Positions 1-7,968 of a stretch of 28,102 nt of DNA are shown one piece after another. The position numbers and the translations under genes are program-made. Source of the stretch: Alphaproteobacteria bacterium (GTDB lineage: Bacteria; Pseudomonadota; Alphaproteobacteria; UBA8366; Aestuariispiraceae); the NCBI GenBank assembly GCA_006844765.1, contig SPJV01000152.1:1-28102 (forward strand). Direction: 5' to 3'. The stretch's first letter is position 1. Every line of letters starts with the position of its first letter. The notes under the pieces were generated by a model, which saw only the letters and a list, made by a program, of their open reading frames with translations, was not told the DNA's origin and ran no database searches.

Positions 1-1
1 G

Positions 2-181
2 AAAACCCTGTCAGAGGCGCTGAAGATTATGGGCTTCGTGGTGAAGGACAGCCATATCGATGCGGAGATTTTCCGGCTCTTCCTGGAATCCGGGATCCAC
101 GACCGCTATGCGAAGAAGTTCATGCGACCAGAGCAAATCGACGAAGTCGATACAGCCGCCTTCCTCTCTGCGGTTAAGTAA
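2..181 (+). CDS. HD-GYP-type phosphohydrolase, C-terminal fragment
   Basis: The reading frame is open from the window edge and ends at TAA 179-181, giving the last 59 residues of a longer protein. The stretch LSEALKIMGF..KDSHID..IF.LFLESG...RYA..F..PEQID resembles the end of bacterial HD-GYP domain proteins, which hydrolyse cyclic di-GMP, where a KDxHIDP..F-like segment lies close to the C-terminus. The catalytic HD and GYP motifs would lie upstream and cannot be seen, so the activity is inferred from family resemblance only. The next gene is convergent, so this is the last gene of its transcript. Confidence 0.6.
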   Translation, partial: KTLSEALKIMGFVVKDSHIDAEIFRLFLESGIHDRYAKKFMRPEQIDEVDTAAFLSAVK

Positions 182-227
182 TCACAAACGTCGCGCGATC
201 CGGAAAGATGCGGTCTACGCCGTTAGA

Positions 228-249
228 AGTCCTGGCTTCCGTCAGGACT
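228..249. terminator. Stem-loop between convergent genes
   Basis: Seven-base perfect arms AGTCCTG (228-234) and CAGGACT (243-249) enclose an 8-base loop. The structure sits between the HD-GYP tail and the end of the convergent secreted-protein gene, overlapping that gene's stop codon. No clear U-run follows on either strand, so it is only a weak terminator candidate. Confidence 0.3.
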
Positions 250-598
250 CGGTCTCGGCGTCGCTGCCTTCCTTGTTAAGGCCGGTGGTTTCCCAATCTT
301 CGCCGGCGGCCATCAGGCAGCTCGTCCCGCCCGTATCGGTAAAGACAATGGTCCAGGTACCGCCCTCAGAGAGATAAAGCTCGGTCAGCATGCCATTGCC
401 GGACAGCCCAAAGGCGGTTTGTTTCTCCTGAAATTTCCCGGTCAGCCTGTCGACGATCTTGTCGCGCGGGCCGCAGACGCGGGCCTCCGCTGGGGAGGGA
501 AGAGCGACAGCCCCTGCGAAAGCAGCCAGAGCGGCACCAAGTGCGATCCGGCGCAGGGGGCTGCCGCGGGTCATGGTTGTTGGGGTGACAAAATACAT
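242..598 (-). CDS. Small secreted protein of unknown function
   Basis: A 118-residue protein. The basic N-terminus, the hydrophobic run IALGAALAAFAGAVAL and a PAEAR region form a typical Sec signal peptide with likely cleavage near residue 38. The mature part of about 80 residues has two cysteines (in VCGPRD and TSCLMAAG), which may pair, and a TELYLSEGGTWTIVFTDTGG core that looks like a small beta structure. The start at 598 has AGGAG about 8 bases upstream; a second ATG nine codons in would leave the signal peptide intact. I know of no defined function. Small periplasmic proteins with this CGxRD...GTWTI..T...CL pattern are, from memory, common in alphaproteobacteria. It is convergent with the preceding gene. 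Confidence 0.7.
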   Translation of the reverse strand: MYFVTPTTMTRGSPLRRIALGAALAAFAGAVALPSPAEARVCGPRDKIVDRLTGKFQEKQTAFGLSGNGMLTELYLSEGGTWTIVFTDTGGTSCLMAAGEDWETTGLNKEGSDAETES

Positions 599-622
599 GA
601 TTTCTTTCTCCTATTCCTCGAT

Positions 623-647
623 GCGATCTGCGCGATCTGCGCGATCC
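623..647. repeat. Short tandem repeat of a 9-bp unit
   Basis: The unit GCGATCTGC occurs at 623-631 and 632-640, followed by a partial third copy GCGATCC at 641-647. It lies 25 bases upstream of the secreted-protein start, inside that gene's leader. Function unknown. Confidence 0.7.
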
Positions 648-670
648 GACAGGGATGCCGATCAGCGTCA

Positions 671-773
671 GGATTTCCTGAGAGAAAGACTACGGCAGTT
701 ACAAAATATTTCTACTATATTACACAATATGGGCTAAATTCGATGGAAAACGATTTTTGTTCTCAGGAAATCC
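671..773. repeat. 103-bp AT-rich segment bounded by perfect 13-bp inverted repeats
   Basis: GGATTTCCTGAGA (671-683) and its exact reverse complement (761-773) bound a 77-base AT-rich interior. No target-site duplication is visible at the borders. The segment lies in the 280-base intergenic space 599-878, in which I see no convincing gene. It could be a regulatory looped dyad upstream of the secreted-protein gene or a tiny non-autonomous element. Confidence 0.65.
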
Positions 774-878
774 GACGATCGCCCTATGATTGGCTTGCAT
801 GAGAATCTGAATGATTTGTGTCGGTGAGTCCAATTTGGAGGTTCAAAATGACGATTCGCCAATTCCGTCTCTTGGGAA

Positions 879-2684
879 CTATTTGATCGCTTCCAGGAAG
901 ACGTTTCCGAAATCTTTCAATTTCTTTGGGCCGACACCATTCACCATCGCCATATCGTCCAGGCTTTGTGGCTTCATATGCACCATGTCCAACAGCGCGG
1001 CATCTGGGAAAATAACATAGGCGGGGACGCCGCGTTCCTGGGCGAGTTCCAGCCGCAGTGCTTTCAACCGGCCGAGGAGGTCGACGCTGCTGTCATCCAG
1101 ATCGACAGCCTGCCGTGCGGCCCGTGTCTTGCGCTCGGATCGTTTTGCGGCGGCCTGGGATTTGGGTGGCTCGCGGTATTCAAAGCTGCGTTCGCCCGCC
1201 AACAAGGCGCGTCCAGCCCTTGTCATCCGCAATGCGCCATAGCGTTCGATATCGATGGTCAACAGGCCGCCGGCCACTGCCTGGCGCACGAAGCTCTGCC
1301 AGAAATCGCGTGGCTTGTCCTCACCGGTGCCGTGGCAGTTCAGCCGGTCGTGGTTCAGCTCCAAGATGCGTTGGGTCTCGCCGCCGCGTAGCACATCAAT
1401 GACATGGGCCGCGCCGAAGCGATCACCCGTCTCTATCACGGTTTCACAAAGCAGCTGCGCTTCCCGCGTGCCGTCGCGTAGTTCCGGCGGGTCCAGACAG
1501 GTGTCGCAATTGCCACAGGGACCGGTTTCTTCCCCGAAATAGCTCAGCAGTGTTTGTCGGCGGCAGCGCGCTGCCTCGCAATAGGCCAGAAGCGCGTCGA
1601 GCCGCTTCAATTCCCGCCGCTTGTGTTCCTCATCCGCGCCGTCATCATGGATGAACTGGCGCCGCATGCGGATATCGTCGAAGCCATAGAGCATATAAAC
1701 ATCGGACGCGCCGCCATCCCGCCCGGCCCGTCCGATCTCTTGATAATAGGCCTCCATCGATCCCGGCAGGCTGACATGAAAAACATAGCGAATATCCGGC
1801 TTATCGATCCCCATGCCGAAAGCGATGGTCGCGACCATGACCACGCCCGGCTCTGTCATGAAGATATCCTGATTGCGCTTGCGGTCCTGGGCATCCATGC
1901 CGGCGTGATAGGGAAGCGCGCGATGGCCTTCCTCCACCAACAGGCCGGCGGCTTCCTCCGTCATCTTGCGGGACAGGCAATAGACGATCCCCGGTTCTCC
2001 CTGCCGGCTCGCCACGAAGTCGGCCATCTGGCGCTTCCAATTGCGCTTTGGCGCCACCGCGAGCATCAGGTTCGGGCGGTCGAAGCCATGGACCACGATA
2101 TCGCCATTGCCCCGGAACAGCTTCGCAGCGATGTCATTCTGGGTCGCTGTATCGGCGGTGGCGGTAAAGGCGGCAACAGTCGCCTGGGGAAAGCGGTCGG
2201 GCAGCTGCGACAGTGCCTCATATTCCGGTCTGAAACTCGCCCCCCATTTGGAGATGCAATGCGCCTCATCCACCACGATCAGCCGCGTGTTGAGCTTGGC
2301 AAGGGCAGAGAGCATACGCTCCGTCATCAAGCGTTCGGGTGATAGATAGAGGATCGGCGCGTCCCCTGTCTGGACCTTTCGCCACTCGGCAACATTCTCA
2401 TCGCGCAGCTTGCCCGAATGGATCGCTACAGCGTCCACACCGCTCGCCCGCAACCCTGCCACTTGGTCGTCCATCAACGCAACGAGGGGGGAGATCACGA
2501 TCGTCAGCCCGGATCGCATCAAGGCCGGCACCTGGTAGCATAAGGATTTGCCCGCCCCGGTCGGCATCACGCATAAGACCGCCCGCCCACCGGCAATCGT
2601 CTCGACCACGTCTTCCTGGCCGGGGCGAAAATCCGCGAAGCCAAAAACCTCTCGCAGCACGTCAGTGGCTGATCTGTCAGACAT
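879..2684 (-). CDS. recQ: ATP-dependent DNA helicase RecQ
   Basis: A 601-residue superfamily-2 3'-5' helicase for recombination and fork repair. Visible elements, numbered from the chosen start: Q-motif FRPGQ (19-23), Walker A TGAGKS (about 42-47), DEAH (139-142), the aromatic-rich loop KWGASFRPEY, TATAD, motif VI QEIGRAGRDG (315-324), a zinc module with Cys374/390/393/396, then the RQC winged helix and a C-terminal HRDC domain ending in a VNGVGPKKLKDFG helix-hairpin. The frame is open further upstream, but the extra 67 residues lack helicase character and run into the SulP gene; MSDRSATDVLREVFGF is the usual RecQ beginning. No strong SD is seen at 2684. Length matches the family (about 600 aa). 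Confidence 0.93.
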   Translation of the reverse strand: MSDRSATDVLREVFGFADFRPGQEDVVETIAGGRAVLCVMPTGAGKSLCYQVPALMRSGLTIVISPLVALMDDQVAGLRASGVDAVAIHSGKLRDENVAEWRKVQTGDAPILYLSPERLMTERMLSALAKLNTRLIVVDEAHCISKWGASFRPEYEALSQLPDRFPQATVAAFTATADTATQNDIAAKLFRGNGDIVVHGFDRPNLMLAVAPKRNWKRQMADFVASRQGEPGIVYCLSRKMTEEAAGLLVEEGHRALPYHAGMDAQDRKRNQDIFMTEPGVVMVATIAFGMGIDKPDIRYVFHVSLPGSMEAYYQEIGRAGRDGGASDVYMLYGFDDIRMRRQFIHDDGADEEHKRRELKRLDALLAYCEAARCRRQTLLSYFGEETGPCGNCDTCLDPPELRDGTREAQLLCETVIETGDRFGAAHVIDVLRGGETQRILELNHDRLNCHGTGEDKPRDFWQSFVRQAVAGGLLTIDIERYGALRMTRAGRALLAGERSFEYREPPKSQAAAKRSERKTRAARQAVDLDDSSVDLLGRLKALRLELAQERGVPAYVIFPDAALLDMVHMKPQSLDDMAMVNGVGPKKLKDFGNVFLEAIK

Positions 2685-2823
2685 GATAGCGGATGCGTTT
2701 CTCAAGGGGGTGAATACAACACCCCACTGCTCAATGATTCGACCCGATCTGGCGAGGGGAAATGCGAAGGTTTGGCCCAGACTTTGCGCGGTGATGCGGT
2801 ATCGCCCCGATCTTTCAATACCT

Positions 2824-4089
2824 CTACCGTTTTGGTGGGGTCCAATCAGCTTCTGTCTTGTTTTTGCGGAAATAGCGGAAGGCAAGGCCTAAGCCGACGC
2901 CGGTGCCGATGGCGATGGTGAGGTCCAGGAAGACGGTCAGGACCAATGTCAGCAGCAAGATCACTCGATCACTCATCGGGGTTTGCAGATAACCACGCCA
3001 TTTATGTGGCTCGCTCATATTCCAAGCGGTGATGATGAGGAGGGCGGAGAGGACAGGCATCGCCAGATGTCCGGTCAGCGGCCCGGCAAACAGGATGGCG
3101 AGAAGGACGATCACGGCATGAACGATCCCCGCGACCGGTGTTTTGCCGCCGGCCTTGATATTGGTCGCGGTGCGCGCGATGGCGCCGGTTGCGGGCAGAC
3201 CGCCGAAGATCGCCGCGCCGATATTGGCGGCCCCCTGGGCGGTCAGTTCCGCATTCGGGCGATGGTGTCCTTCGATCATCCGGTCAGCCACCATGGCGGA
3301 GAGTAACGACTCAATCCCGGCCAGGAACGCGATGACGAGGGCGGAGGGGGTGAGCTCCACAACCCGAGCCCAGGACAGCACTGGCAGGCTCGGCAGGGGC
3401 AGGCTTTCCGGCAATGCGCCAAAGCGTGAGGCTATGGTGTCGACCGGTAGATGCAGGATAGCGACCAGGACGGAGCCGATGGCGACGGCAACAATCATGC
3501 CCGGCAGCCGTGGCGCCAGCCGTCTGAACATCACGATCAACACAAGTGACAGAAGTGCAATGCCCAAAGCCGACGGGTTCAGGCTCCCCCGTTCTGCCCA
3601 GAGGACGGGGATTTTCTCCAGAAAATCGGCGGGCAATGCTGTGACCTCAATGCCCAGGAAATCCTTGATCTGGCTCGTTGCGATGATGATGGCGATGCCG
3701 ATGGTGAAGCCATTGACGACGGCTTCGGGGATGTAAGCGACCAGCCTTCCGGCGCGGAAGAACCCCGCAATCAACAGGATGCAGCCGGCCATGAAGGTCG
3801 CGATCATCAACCCGTCATAGCCATGATCCGCGATCACCCCGAAGACAACGACAATGAAGGCCCCGGTCGGCCCGCCGATCTGGACGCGGCTGCCCCCTAG
3901 CGCGGAGATCAAGCCGCCGCCGATGACAGCGGTAATCAACCCCGCCGCCGGCTCTGCGCCTGAGGCTATGGCGATGGCCAGACTCAAGGGCAGGGCGACA
4001 AGGGCGACGGTAATCCCCGCCATAAGGTCGCCGACAAATTGTCCGCGATCATAGGACCGGAGCGTGGTGAAAATCTTGGGCTGGCGCAT
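2824..4089 (-). CDS. SulP-family anion transporter lacking a STAS domain
   Basis: A 421-residue membrane protein. It begins with the SulP pattern (RGQFVGDLMAGITVALVALPLSLAIAIASGAEPAAGL..AVIGG) and has the family core GGSRVQIGGPTGAFIVVV and later ANIGAAIFGGLPATGAIARTATNIKAGG..PVAGI. The membrane portion looks complete, with many hydrophobic helices. Typical SulP proteins (about 500-600 aa) carry a cytoplasmic STAS domain after the last helix; here the chain stops about 20 residues after it (FRYFRKNKTEADW..). The substrate could be sulfate, bicarbonate or another anion; sequence alone does not decide. The SD before 4089 is poor. It lies 139 bp upstream of recQ on the same strand. Confidence 0.88.
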   Translation of the reverse strand: MRQPKIFTTLRSYDRGQFVGDLMAGITVALVALPLSLAIAIASGAEPAAGLITAVIGGGLISALGGSRVQIGGPTGAFIVVVFGVIADHGYDGLMIATFMAGCILLIAGFFRAGRLVAYIPEAVVNGFTIGIAIIIATSQIKDFLGIEVTALPADFLEKIPVLWAERGSLNPSALGIALLSLVLIVMFRRLAPRLPGMIVAVAIGSVLVAILHLPVDTIASRFGALPESLPLPSLPVLSWARVVELTPSALVIAFLAGIESLLSAMVADRMIEGHHRPNAELTAQGAANIGAAIFGGLPATGAIARTATNIKAGGKTPVAGIVHAVIVLLAILFAGPLTGHLAMPVLSALLIITAWNMSEPHKWRGYLQTPMSDRVILLLTLVLTVFLDLTIAIGTGVGLGLAFRYFRKNKTEADWTPPKR

Positions 4090-4123
4090 ATCTGATTAGT
4101 AGTCGGCAAAGCGCCTCTCTGCA

Positions 4124-4140
4124 CCATAAAATTTTTATGG
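4124..4140. promoter_or_regulatory. 17-bp AT-rich palindrome upstream of the SulP gene
   Basis: Perfect arms CCATAAAA (4124-4131) and TTTTATGG (4133-4140) surround one central base. It ends 35 bp upstream of the SulP start codon, a position suited to an operator overlapping a promoter. No regulator family can be assigned. Confidence 0.4.
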
Positions 4141-4208
4141 GTATTTTGTGGGTGGCCTACGTCAACTGCTGATACGGGAAAGAGCCAGTCAGGTTCTCCG
4201 GTTTCGCG

Positions 4209-4397
4209 TTGGCTTTCTGTTGCCGGCTCCCAATTGCATCATGTGATGCGGCAACCATTGCTGAAATATTGGCGCGCCTTGCTAAGGGCGAGTTTCAGCA
4301 CGACATTGCAGCGGACTTAGGTCTTAGCCAAGGTCGTATTTCGGAAGTCAAAACTGGCAAACGCGGGCCGAACATTCAGCCCGAACTGGCGTTTTAA
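4209..4397 (+). CDS. Possible small HTH protein (doubtful start)
   Basis: A 62-codon frame starting with TTG at 4209. Its second half, ATIAEILARLAKGEFQHDIAADLGLSQGRISEVKTGKR (split here as positions 15-51), reads as a helix-turn-helix: short DNA-binding proteins of this IAA.LG..QGRISE.KTGKR type occur in alphaproteobacterial genomes and on mobile DNA. No ATG is in frame upstream of the HTH and the first 13 residues look non-coding, so it may be a remnant that lost its start. An inverted repeat begins 10 bp after the stop, which slightly favours a real transcription unit. It stands alone between the SulP and katG genes. Confidence 0.4.
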   Translation: MAFCCRLPIASCDAATIAEILARLAKGEFQHDIAADLGLSQGRISEVKTGKRGPNIQPELAF

Positions 4398-4406
4398 CCG
4401 GCGGTT

Positions 4407-4430
4407 GGGGCCGGACGAGAGTTCGGCCCC
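4407..4430 (+). terminator. GC-rich stem-loop after the small HTH frame
   Basis: GGGGCCG (4407-4413) pairs with CGGCCCC (4424-4430), and two more weak pairs extend it inward. It starts 10 bases after the stop of the small HTH frame. There is no U-run, so it is a terminator candidate only. Confidence 0.4.
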
Positions 4431-4537
4431 TACTTGCCCGATTTGTGGCCCATCATTCTGGAAAGCAAACCTGAGTTTATAAAACTGTAGTGACATAACC
4501 TTCAATTCGGTGCCATGCGGATCACTGCGGAGAGAAC

Positions 4538-4592
4538 GAATTCAGGGGACACGTAACCGATCGCTGTGGATCGTTACATGCCCCCCGAATTC
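4538..4592. repeat. Long imperfect inverted repeat downstream of katG
   Basis: Arms of about 25 bases (4538-4562 and 4568-4592, both ending in GAATTC at the outside) are complementary apart from a few mismatches and one bulge, with a loop of about 5 bases. It lies 45 bases beyond the katG stop. It could be the katG transcript end or a dispersed palindromic element. The rest of 4431-4637 holds no gene that I can see. Confidence 0.6.
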
Positions 4593-4604
4593 TTGAGTTC
4601 CCTT

Positions 4605-4623
4605 CTGGAGATTGACGCTCCAG
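4605..4623 (-). terminator. Small stem-loop after katG
   Basis: CTGGAG (4605-4610) and CTCCAG (4618-4623) enclose a 7-base loop, 14 bases past the katG stop codon. No U-run follows, so it may stabilise the 3' end rather than terminate. Confidence 0.35.
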
Positions 4624-4637
4624 CTTTGTATTGCCGA

Positions 4638-6842
4638 TTACGTCAGATCGAAGCGGTCGGCGTTCATGACCTTGGTCCAGGCGGCGATGAAGTCTTCGAT
4701 GAAGCGCGCTTCGCCGTCGCTGGCGCCGTAGACCTCTGCCAGGGCCCGCAATTCGGAGTTTGAACCGAAGATCAGGTCGACACGGGTGCCGGTCCATTTG
4801 ACGGTGCCGGTCGCCCGGTCCCTGCCGATGAACTGGTCGCTACTGGTATCATCGCCTTCATCCGCTGCGGCCCATGTTGTGCTCAGATCCAGGACATTGA
4901 CGAAGAAGTCACTCGTCAGCTGCCCGGCACGGTCGGTGAAGACTCCGTCTTTGGACCCGTCCGCATTGGTATCCAGAACCCGCATGCCGCCGACCAGGGC
5001 CGTCATCTCCGGCGCGGTCAGGGTGAGGAGCTGAGCCTTATCGACCAGCAGTTCCTCCGCAGAGACCGTGAACTTGGCCTTCTGATAGTTCCGGAAGCCA
5101 TCGGCAATCGGCTCCAACACCGCGAAGCTTTCCGCATCGGTCTGGGCATCACTGGCATCGGTCCGGCCCGGGGTGAAGGGGACGGTGATGGTGTGACCCG
5201 CATCCTGCGCGGCCTTCTCGATCCCGGCGCCGCCAGCCAGCACGATCAGATCGGCGATGGAGATCTTCTTGCCACCGGTTTGGGTGGCGTTGAAAGCCTC
5301 TGCAATGCCATCCAGCACCGCCAAGACTTTGGCGAGCTGTTCCGGTCGGTTGACCGCCCAGTCTTTCTGTGGGGCGAGCCGGATGCGGGCACCATTGGCG
5401 CCACCGCGCATATCCGATCCCCGGAAGGTTGAGGCCGAAGCCCAGGCAGTGGAAACAAGCTCGGAGACATTCAGGCCGGATGCCAAGACTTTGGCTTTCA
5501 GGTCTGCGATATCGGCATCATCGACAAGGCTATGATCGACCGTCGGTACCGGGTCCTGCCAGATCAGCTCTTCCGCCGGAACTTCTGAGCCGAGATAACG
5601 GGCTTTCGGGCCCATATCCCGGTGGGTCAGCTTGAACCAGGCGCGGGCAAAGGCGTCAGCGAATTCTGCCGGGTTGGCCTGGAAGCGGCGGGAAATTTTC
5701 TCATAAGCCGGGTCCATGCGCAGCGCCATATCCGCCGTCGTCATCATGATCGTGACCTTCTTGCCGGAGCCATCGACCTGTGGGGCATGATCGTCTTCCG
5801 ACAGGCCCTTGGGATGCCATTGATTGGCACCGGCCGGGCTTTTGGTCAGTTCCCACTCATAGCCGAAGAGGACATCGAAATAGCTCATATCCCATTGGGT
5901 GGGCGTCGGCGTCCAGGCGCCTTCGATCCCGCTGGTGATGGTATCGACACCCTTGCCAGCGCCATGGGTGCTGATCCAGCCCTGACCCATCTGCTCGATC
6001 GGTGCGCCTTCCGGTTCCGGGCCGACCTGCGCGGCATCACCGGCGCCGTGGGCTTTTCCGAAAGTGTGGCCCCCGGCGACCAGCGCGACGGTCTCTTCAT
6101 CATCCATCGCCATGCGGGCAAAGGTTTCGCGGATGTCGTGGCCAGAGGCGACGGGGTCCGGGTTCCCGTTCGGGCCTTCCGGATTCACATAGATCAACCC
6201 CATCTGGACGGCGGCCAAGGGGTTCTCCAGATCGCGGTCCCCGCTATAACGTTTGTCGCCAAGCCATTCGGTTTCGACACCCCAATAGATGTCTTCCTCC
6301 GGCTCCCAAACATCAGCCCGGCCACCGCCGAAACCGAAGGTCTCGAAGCCCATGGATTCCAGCGCGCAGTTCCCGGCCAGGATCATCAGATCAGCCCAGG
6401 ACAAGGCCTTGCCGTATTTCTGTTTGATCGGCCAAAGCAGCATGCGGGCCTTGTCCAGATTGCCATTATCCGGCCAGCTGTTCAGGGGCGCGAAGCGTTG
6501 GGTGCCGGTGCCAGCCCCACCGCGCCCGTCGCCGGTTCGGTAGGTCCCGGCACTGTGCCAAGCCATGCGGATGAACAACGGCCCATAATGCCCGTAATCC
6601 GCCGGCCACCAGTCTTGAGACTCCGTCATAAGCGCGACGATGTCCTGCTTGACCGCTGCCAGATCCAGCGCCTTGAACGCTTCGGCATAATCGAAGCCGG
6701 GGCTCATTGGATTGGACAGGCTGGAATGTTGGCGCAGAATGTTGAGGTTCAGCTTGTTCGGCCACCATTCGCGGTTCGTCGTGCCGCTACCGGGGGGCTG
6801 TTTCGTCGCTCCGTGCCCGAAGGGGCATTTCATCTCACCCAT
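4638..6842 (-). CDS. katG: Catalase-peroxidase KatG
   Basis: A 734-residue bifunctional haem catalase-peroxidase that removes hydrogen peroxide. The distal triad Arg92-Trp95-His96 sits in FIRMAWHSAGTYR, the proximal haem ligand His259 in VAGGHTFGKAHG, and the Met-Tyr-Trp cross-link partners can be placed as Trp95, Tyr218 (GLIYVNPEGPNG) and Met244 (FARMAMDD), in register with M. tuberculosis KatG. The second, non-haem domain is present (ISIADLIVLAGGAGIEKAA), so the length is normal. The start at 6842 (MGEMKCPFGHG) has AAAGGA upstream; an ATG nine codons earlier is possible but gives non-typical residues. It is divergent from oxyR, which very likely controls it. Confidence 0.97.
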   Translation of the reverse strand: MGEMKCPFGHGATKQPPGSGTTNREWWPNKLNLNILRQHSSLSNPMSPGFDYAEAFKALDLAAVKQDIVALMTESQDWWPADYGHYGPLFIRMAWHSAGTYRTGDGRGGAGTGTQRFAPLNSWPDNGNLDKARMLLWPIKQKYGKALSWADLMILAGNCALESMGFETFGFGGGRADVWEPEEDIYWGVETEWLGDKRYSGDRDLENPLAAVQMGLIYVNPEGPNGNPDPVASGHDIRETFARMAMDDEETVALVAGGHTFGKAHGAGDAAQVGPEPEGAPIEQMGQGWISTHGAGKGVDTITSGIEGAWTPTPTQWDMSYFDVLFGYEWELTKSPAGANQWHPKGLSEDDHAPQVDGSGKKVTIMMTTADMALRMDPAYEKISRRFQANPAEFADAFARAWFKLTHRDMGPKARYLGSEVPAEELIWQDPVPTVDHSLVDDADIADLKAKVLASGLNVSELVSTAWASASTFRGSDMRGGANGARIRLAPQKDWAVNRPEQLAKVLAVLDGIAEAFNATQTGGKKISIADLIVLAGGAGIEKAAQDAGHTITVPFTPGRTDASDAQTDAESFAVLEPIADGFRNYQKAKFTVSAEELLVDKAQLLTLTAPEMTALVGGMRVLDTNADGSKDGVFTDRAGQLTSDFFVNVLDLSTTWAAADEGDDTSSDQFIGRDRATGTVKWTGTRVDLIFGSNSELRALAEVYGASDGEARFIEDFIAAWTKVMNADRFDLT

Positions 6843-6953
6843 AACGCGTTCCTTTCTTCGTTCAATCATTTCCGCCGTGATCGGCGGTGTTCGCGAAATC
6901 CGTCTCTCATCACCTGATGATCGATGGCCTGAATTTACGGAGTATCATTTAAT

Positions 6954-6967
6954 AAGTGAAATCACTT
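6954..6967. promoter_or_regulatory. Palindromic operator candidate between katG and oxyR
   Basis: AAGTGA-AA-TCACTT is a perfect dyad 42 bp before oxyR and 111 bp before katG. A further GTGAT half-site lies at 6980-6984 and pairs with ATCAC at 6961-6965. LysR-type proteins bind dyads near divergent promoters, so this is the natural OxyR site candidate, though it is not the enterobacterial ATAG consensus. Confidence 0.45.
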
Positions 6968-7009
6968 GTTTGTATTGTTGTGATAAGAAAAACAAATTAA
7001 TGTGGCGAG

Positions 7010-7933
7010 ATGAAACCACGAGACCTTGAATATCTGATCGCCGTTGCGGAAGAACTGCATTTCGGTCGTGCTGCAGAGCGTTGCAATGCCAGTCAACCGG
7101 CACTCAGTGGGCAGCTCCGAAAGCTTGAGGAGCGGTTGGGCGTCACGCTGTTTGAGCGGGACAAGCGCAATGTTCGGGTAACCGATATCGGCGCCCGGAT
7201 TGTCGCGCAGGCTCAACTGGTCCTGCAGCAGGTGGCGGAGATGGAGGCGCTGGCCGCTGCCCATCGCGATCCCTTGGCCGGTCGCTGCAGGATCGGCATG
7301 CCCCCGACCATTGGCCCCTATCTGACACAGTATCTGTTGCCGGCGATGAAGCACTACTTGCCGGATGTCGCCTTGGAGCTGGTGGAGGATTTCACGGATA
7401 ATCTGGAAACCCAACTCTGTGCAGGAGATTTGGATATCGCGGTGCTGGCGACCAGCCCGGCCCGGTCCAACCTGTCGGAGGTTGTGCTCTATAAGGAGCC
7501 GTTCTGGATCGCCCTGCCTTCCGGGCATCCTTTGGCGAGGGATGAGGTGATCGATATTGCCGGGATTAACCCGCAAGAACTTTTGTTATTGGCCGATGGC
7601 CATTGCTTGCGTGATCAGATCTATGCCGTCTGCGGGCTGGAGAAAGGCGTTGGGGGCGACCCTGCGGGCCCTCGGACCCAAAATACCAGCCTTGCAACAA
7701 TCCTCTCCCTCGTCGGGGCGGGGGCAGGGATTACCTTGGTCCCGGCGATGAGTCTCTCCGGCACCTTCGTTACGGATGCCGGCATTGCGGTCCGTCCTGA
7801 AGGCACCGGCAAGGCCGGTAGAACGGTCCGCCTGACCTTCCGCTCAGGCTATCCGCGTGTGGCTCTTGTGGAAAAGCTTGCGGACATCATCGCCAGCGCC
7901 GTGCCCAACACGGTGTCTCCGGTAAGGCGGTAA
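7010..7933 (+). CDS. oxyR: LysR-family peroxide sensor OxyR
   Basis: A 307-residue LysR-type regulator. The N-terminal winged HTH is clear (LEYLIAVAEELHFGRAAERCNASQPALSGQLRKLEERLGVTLFE, about residues 6-49), followed by the effector-binding domain. The peroxide-sensing motif is intact: DGHCLRDQIYAVC places the two redox cysteines at 199 and 208, the same numbers as in E. coli OxyR, followed by the conserved TSLATILSLVGAGAGITLVPA segment. Its position divergent from katG agrees with control of that gene. The start at 7010 is weakly supported by GGCGAG just upstream but gives the family's usual MKPRDLEYL-like beginning. Confidence 0.96.
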   Translation: MKPRDLEYLIAVAEELHFGRAAERCNASQPALSGQLRKLEERLGVTLFERDKRNVRVTDIGARIVAQAQLVLQQVAEMEALAAAHRDPLAGRCRIGMPPTIGPYLTQYLLPAMKHYLPDVALELVEDFTDNLETQLCAGDLDIAVLATSPARSNLSEVVLYKEPFWIALPSGHPLARDEVIDIAGINPQELLLLADGHCLRDQIYAVCGLEKGVGGDPAGPRTQNTSLATILSLVGAGAGITLVPAMSLSGTFVTDAGIAVRPEGTGKAGRTVRLTFRSGYPRVALVEKLADIIASAVPNTVSPVRR

Positions 7934-7968
7934 TATGGTGATGTGGTTGGGCGAGGAGCGGCCAAGCC

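Noticed and set aside
459..802. Plus-strand frames over the secreted-protein gene and its leader
   Set aside because: Opposite to a gene with signal peptide and SD; the frames run through the tandem and inverted repeats.
5622..6917. Long plus-strand frame of 431 codons opposite katG
   Set aside because: It is the antisense shadow of a high-GC gene whose minus-strand product has full KatG motifs; its own translation shows no family features.
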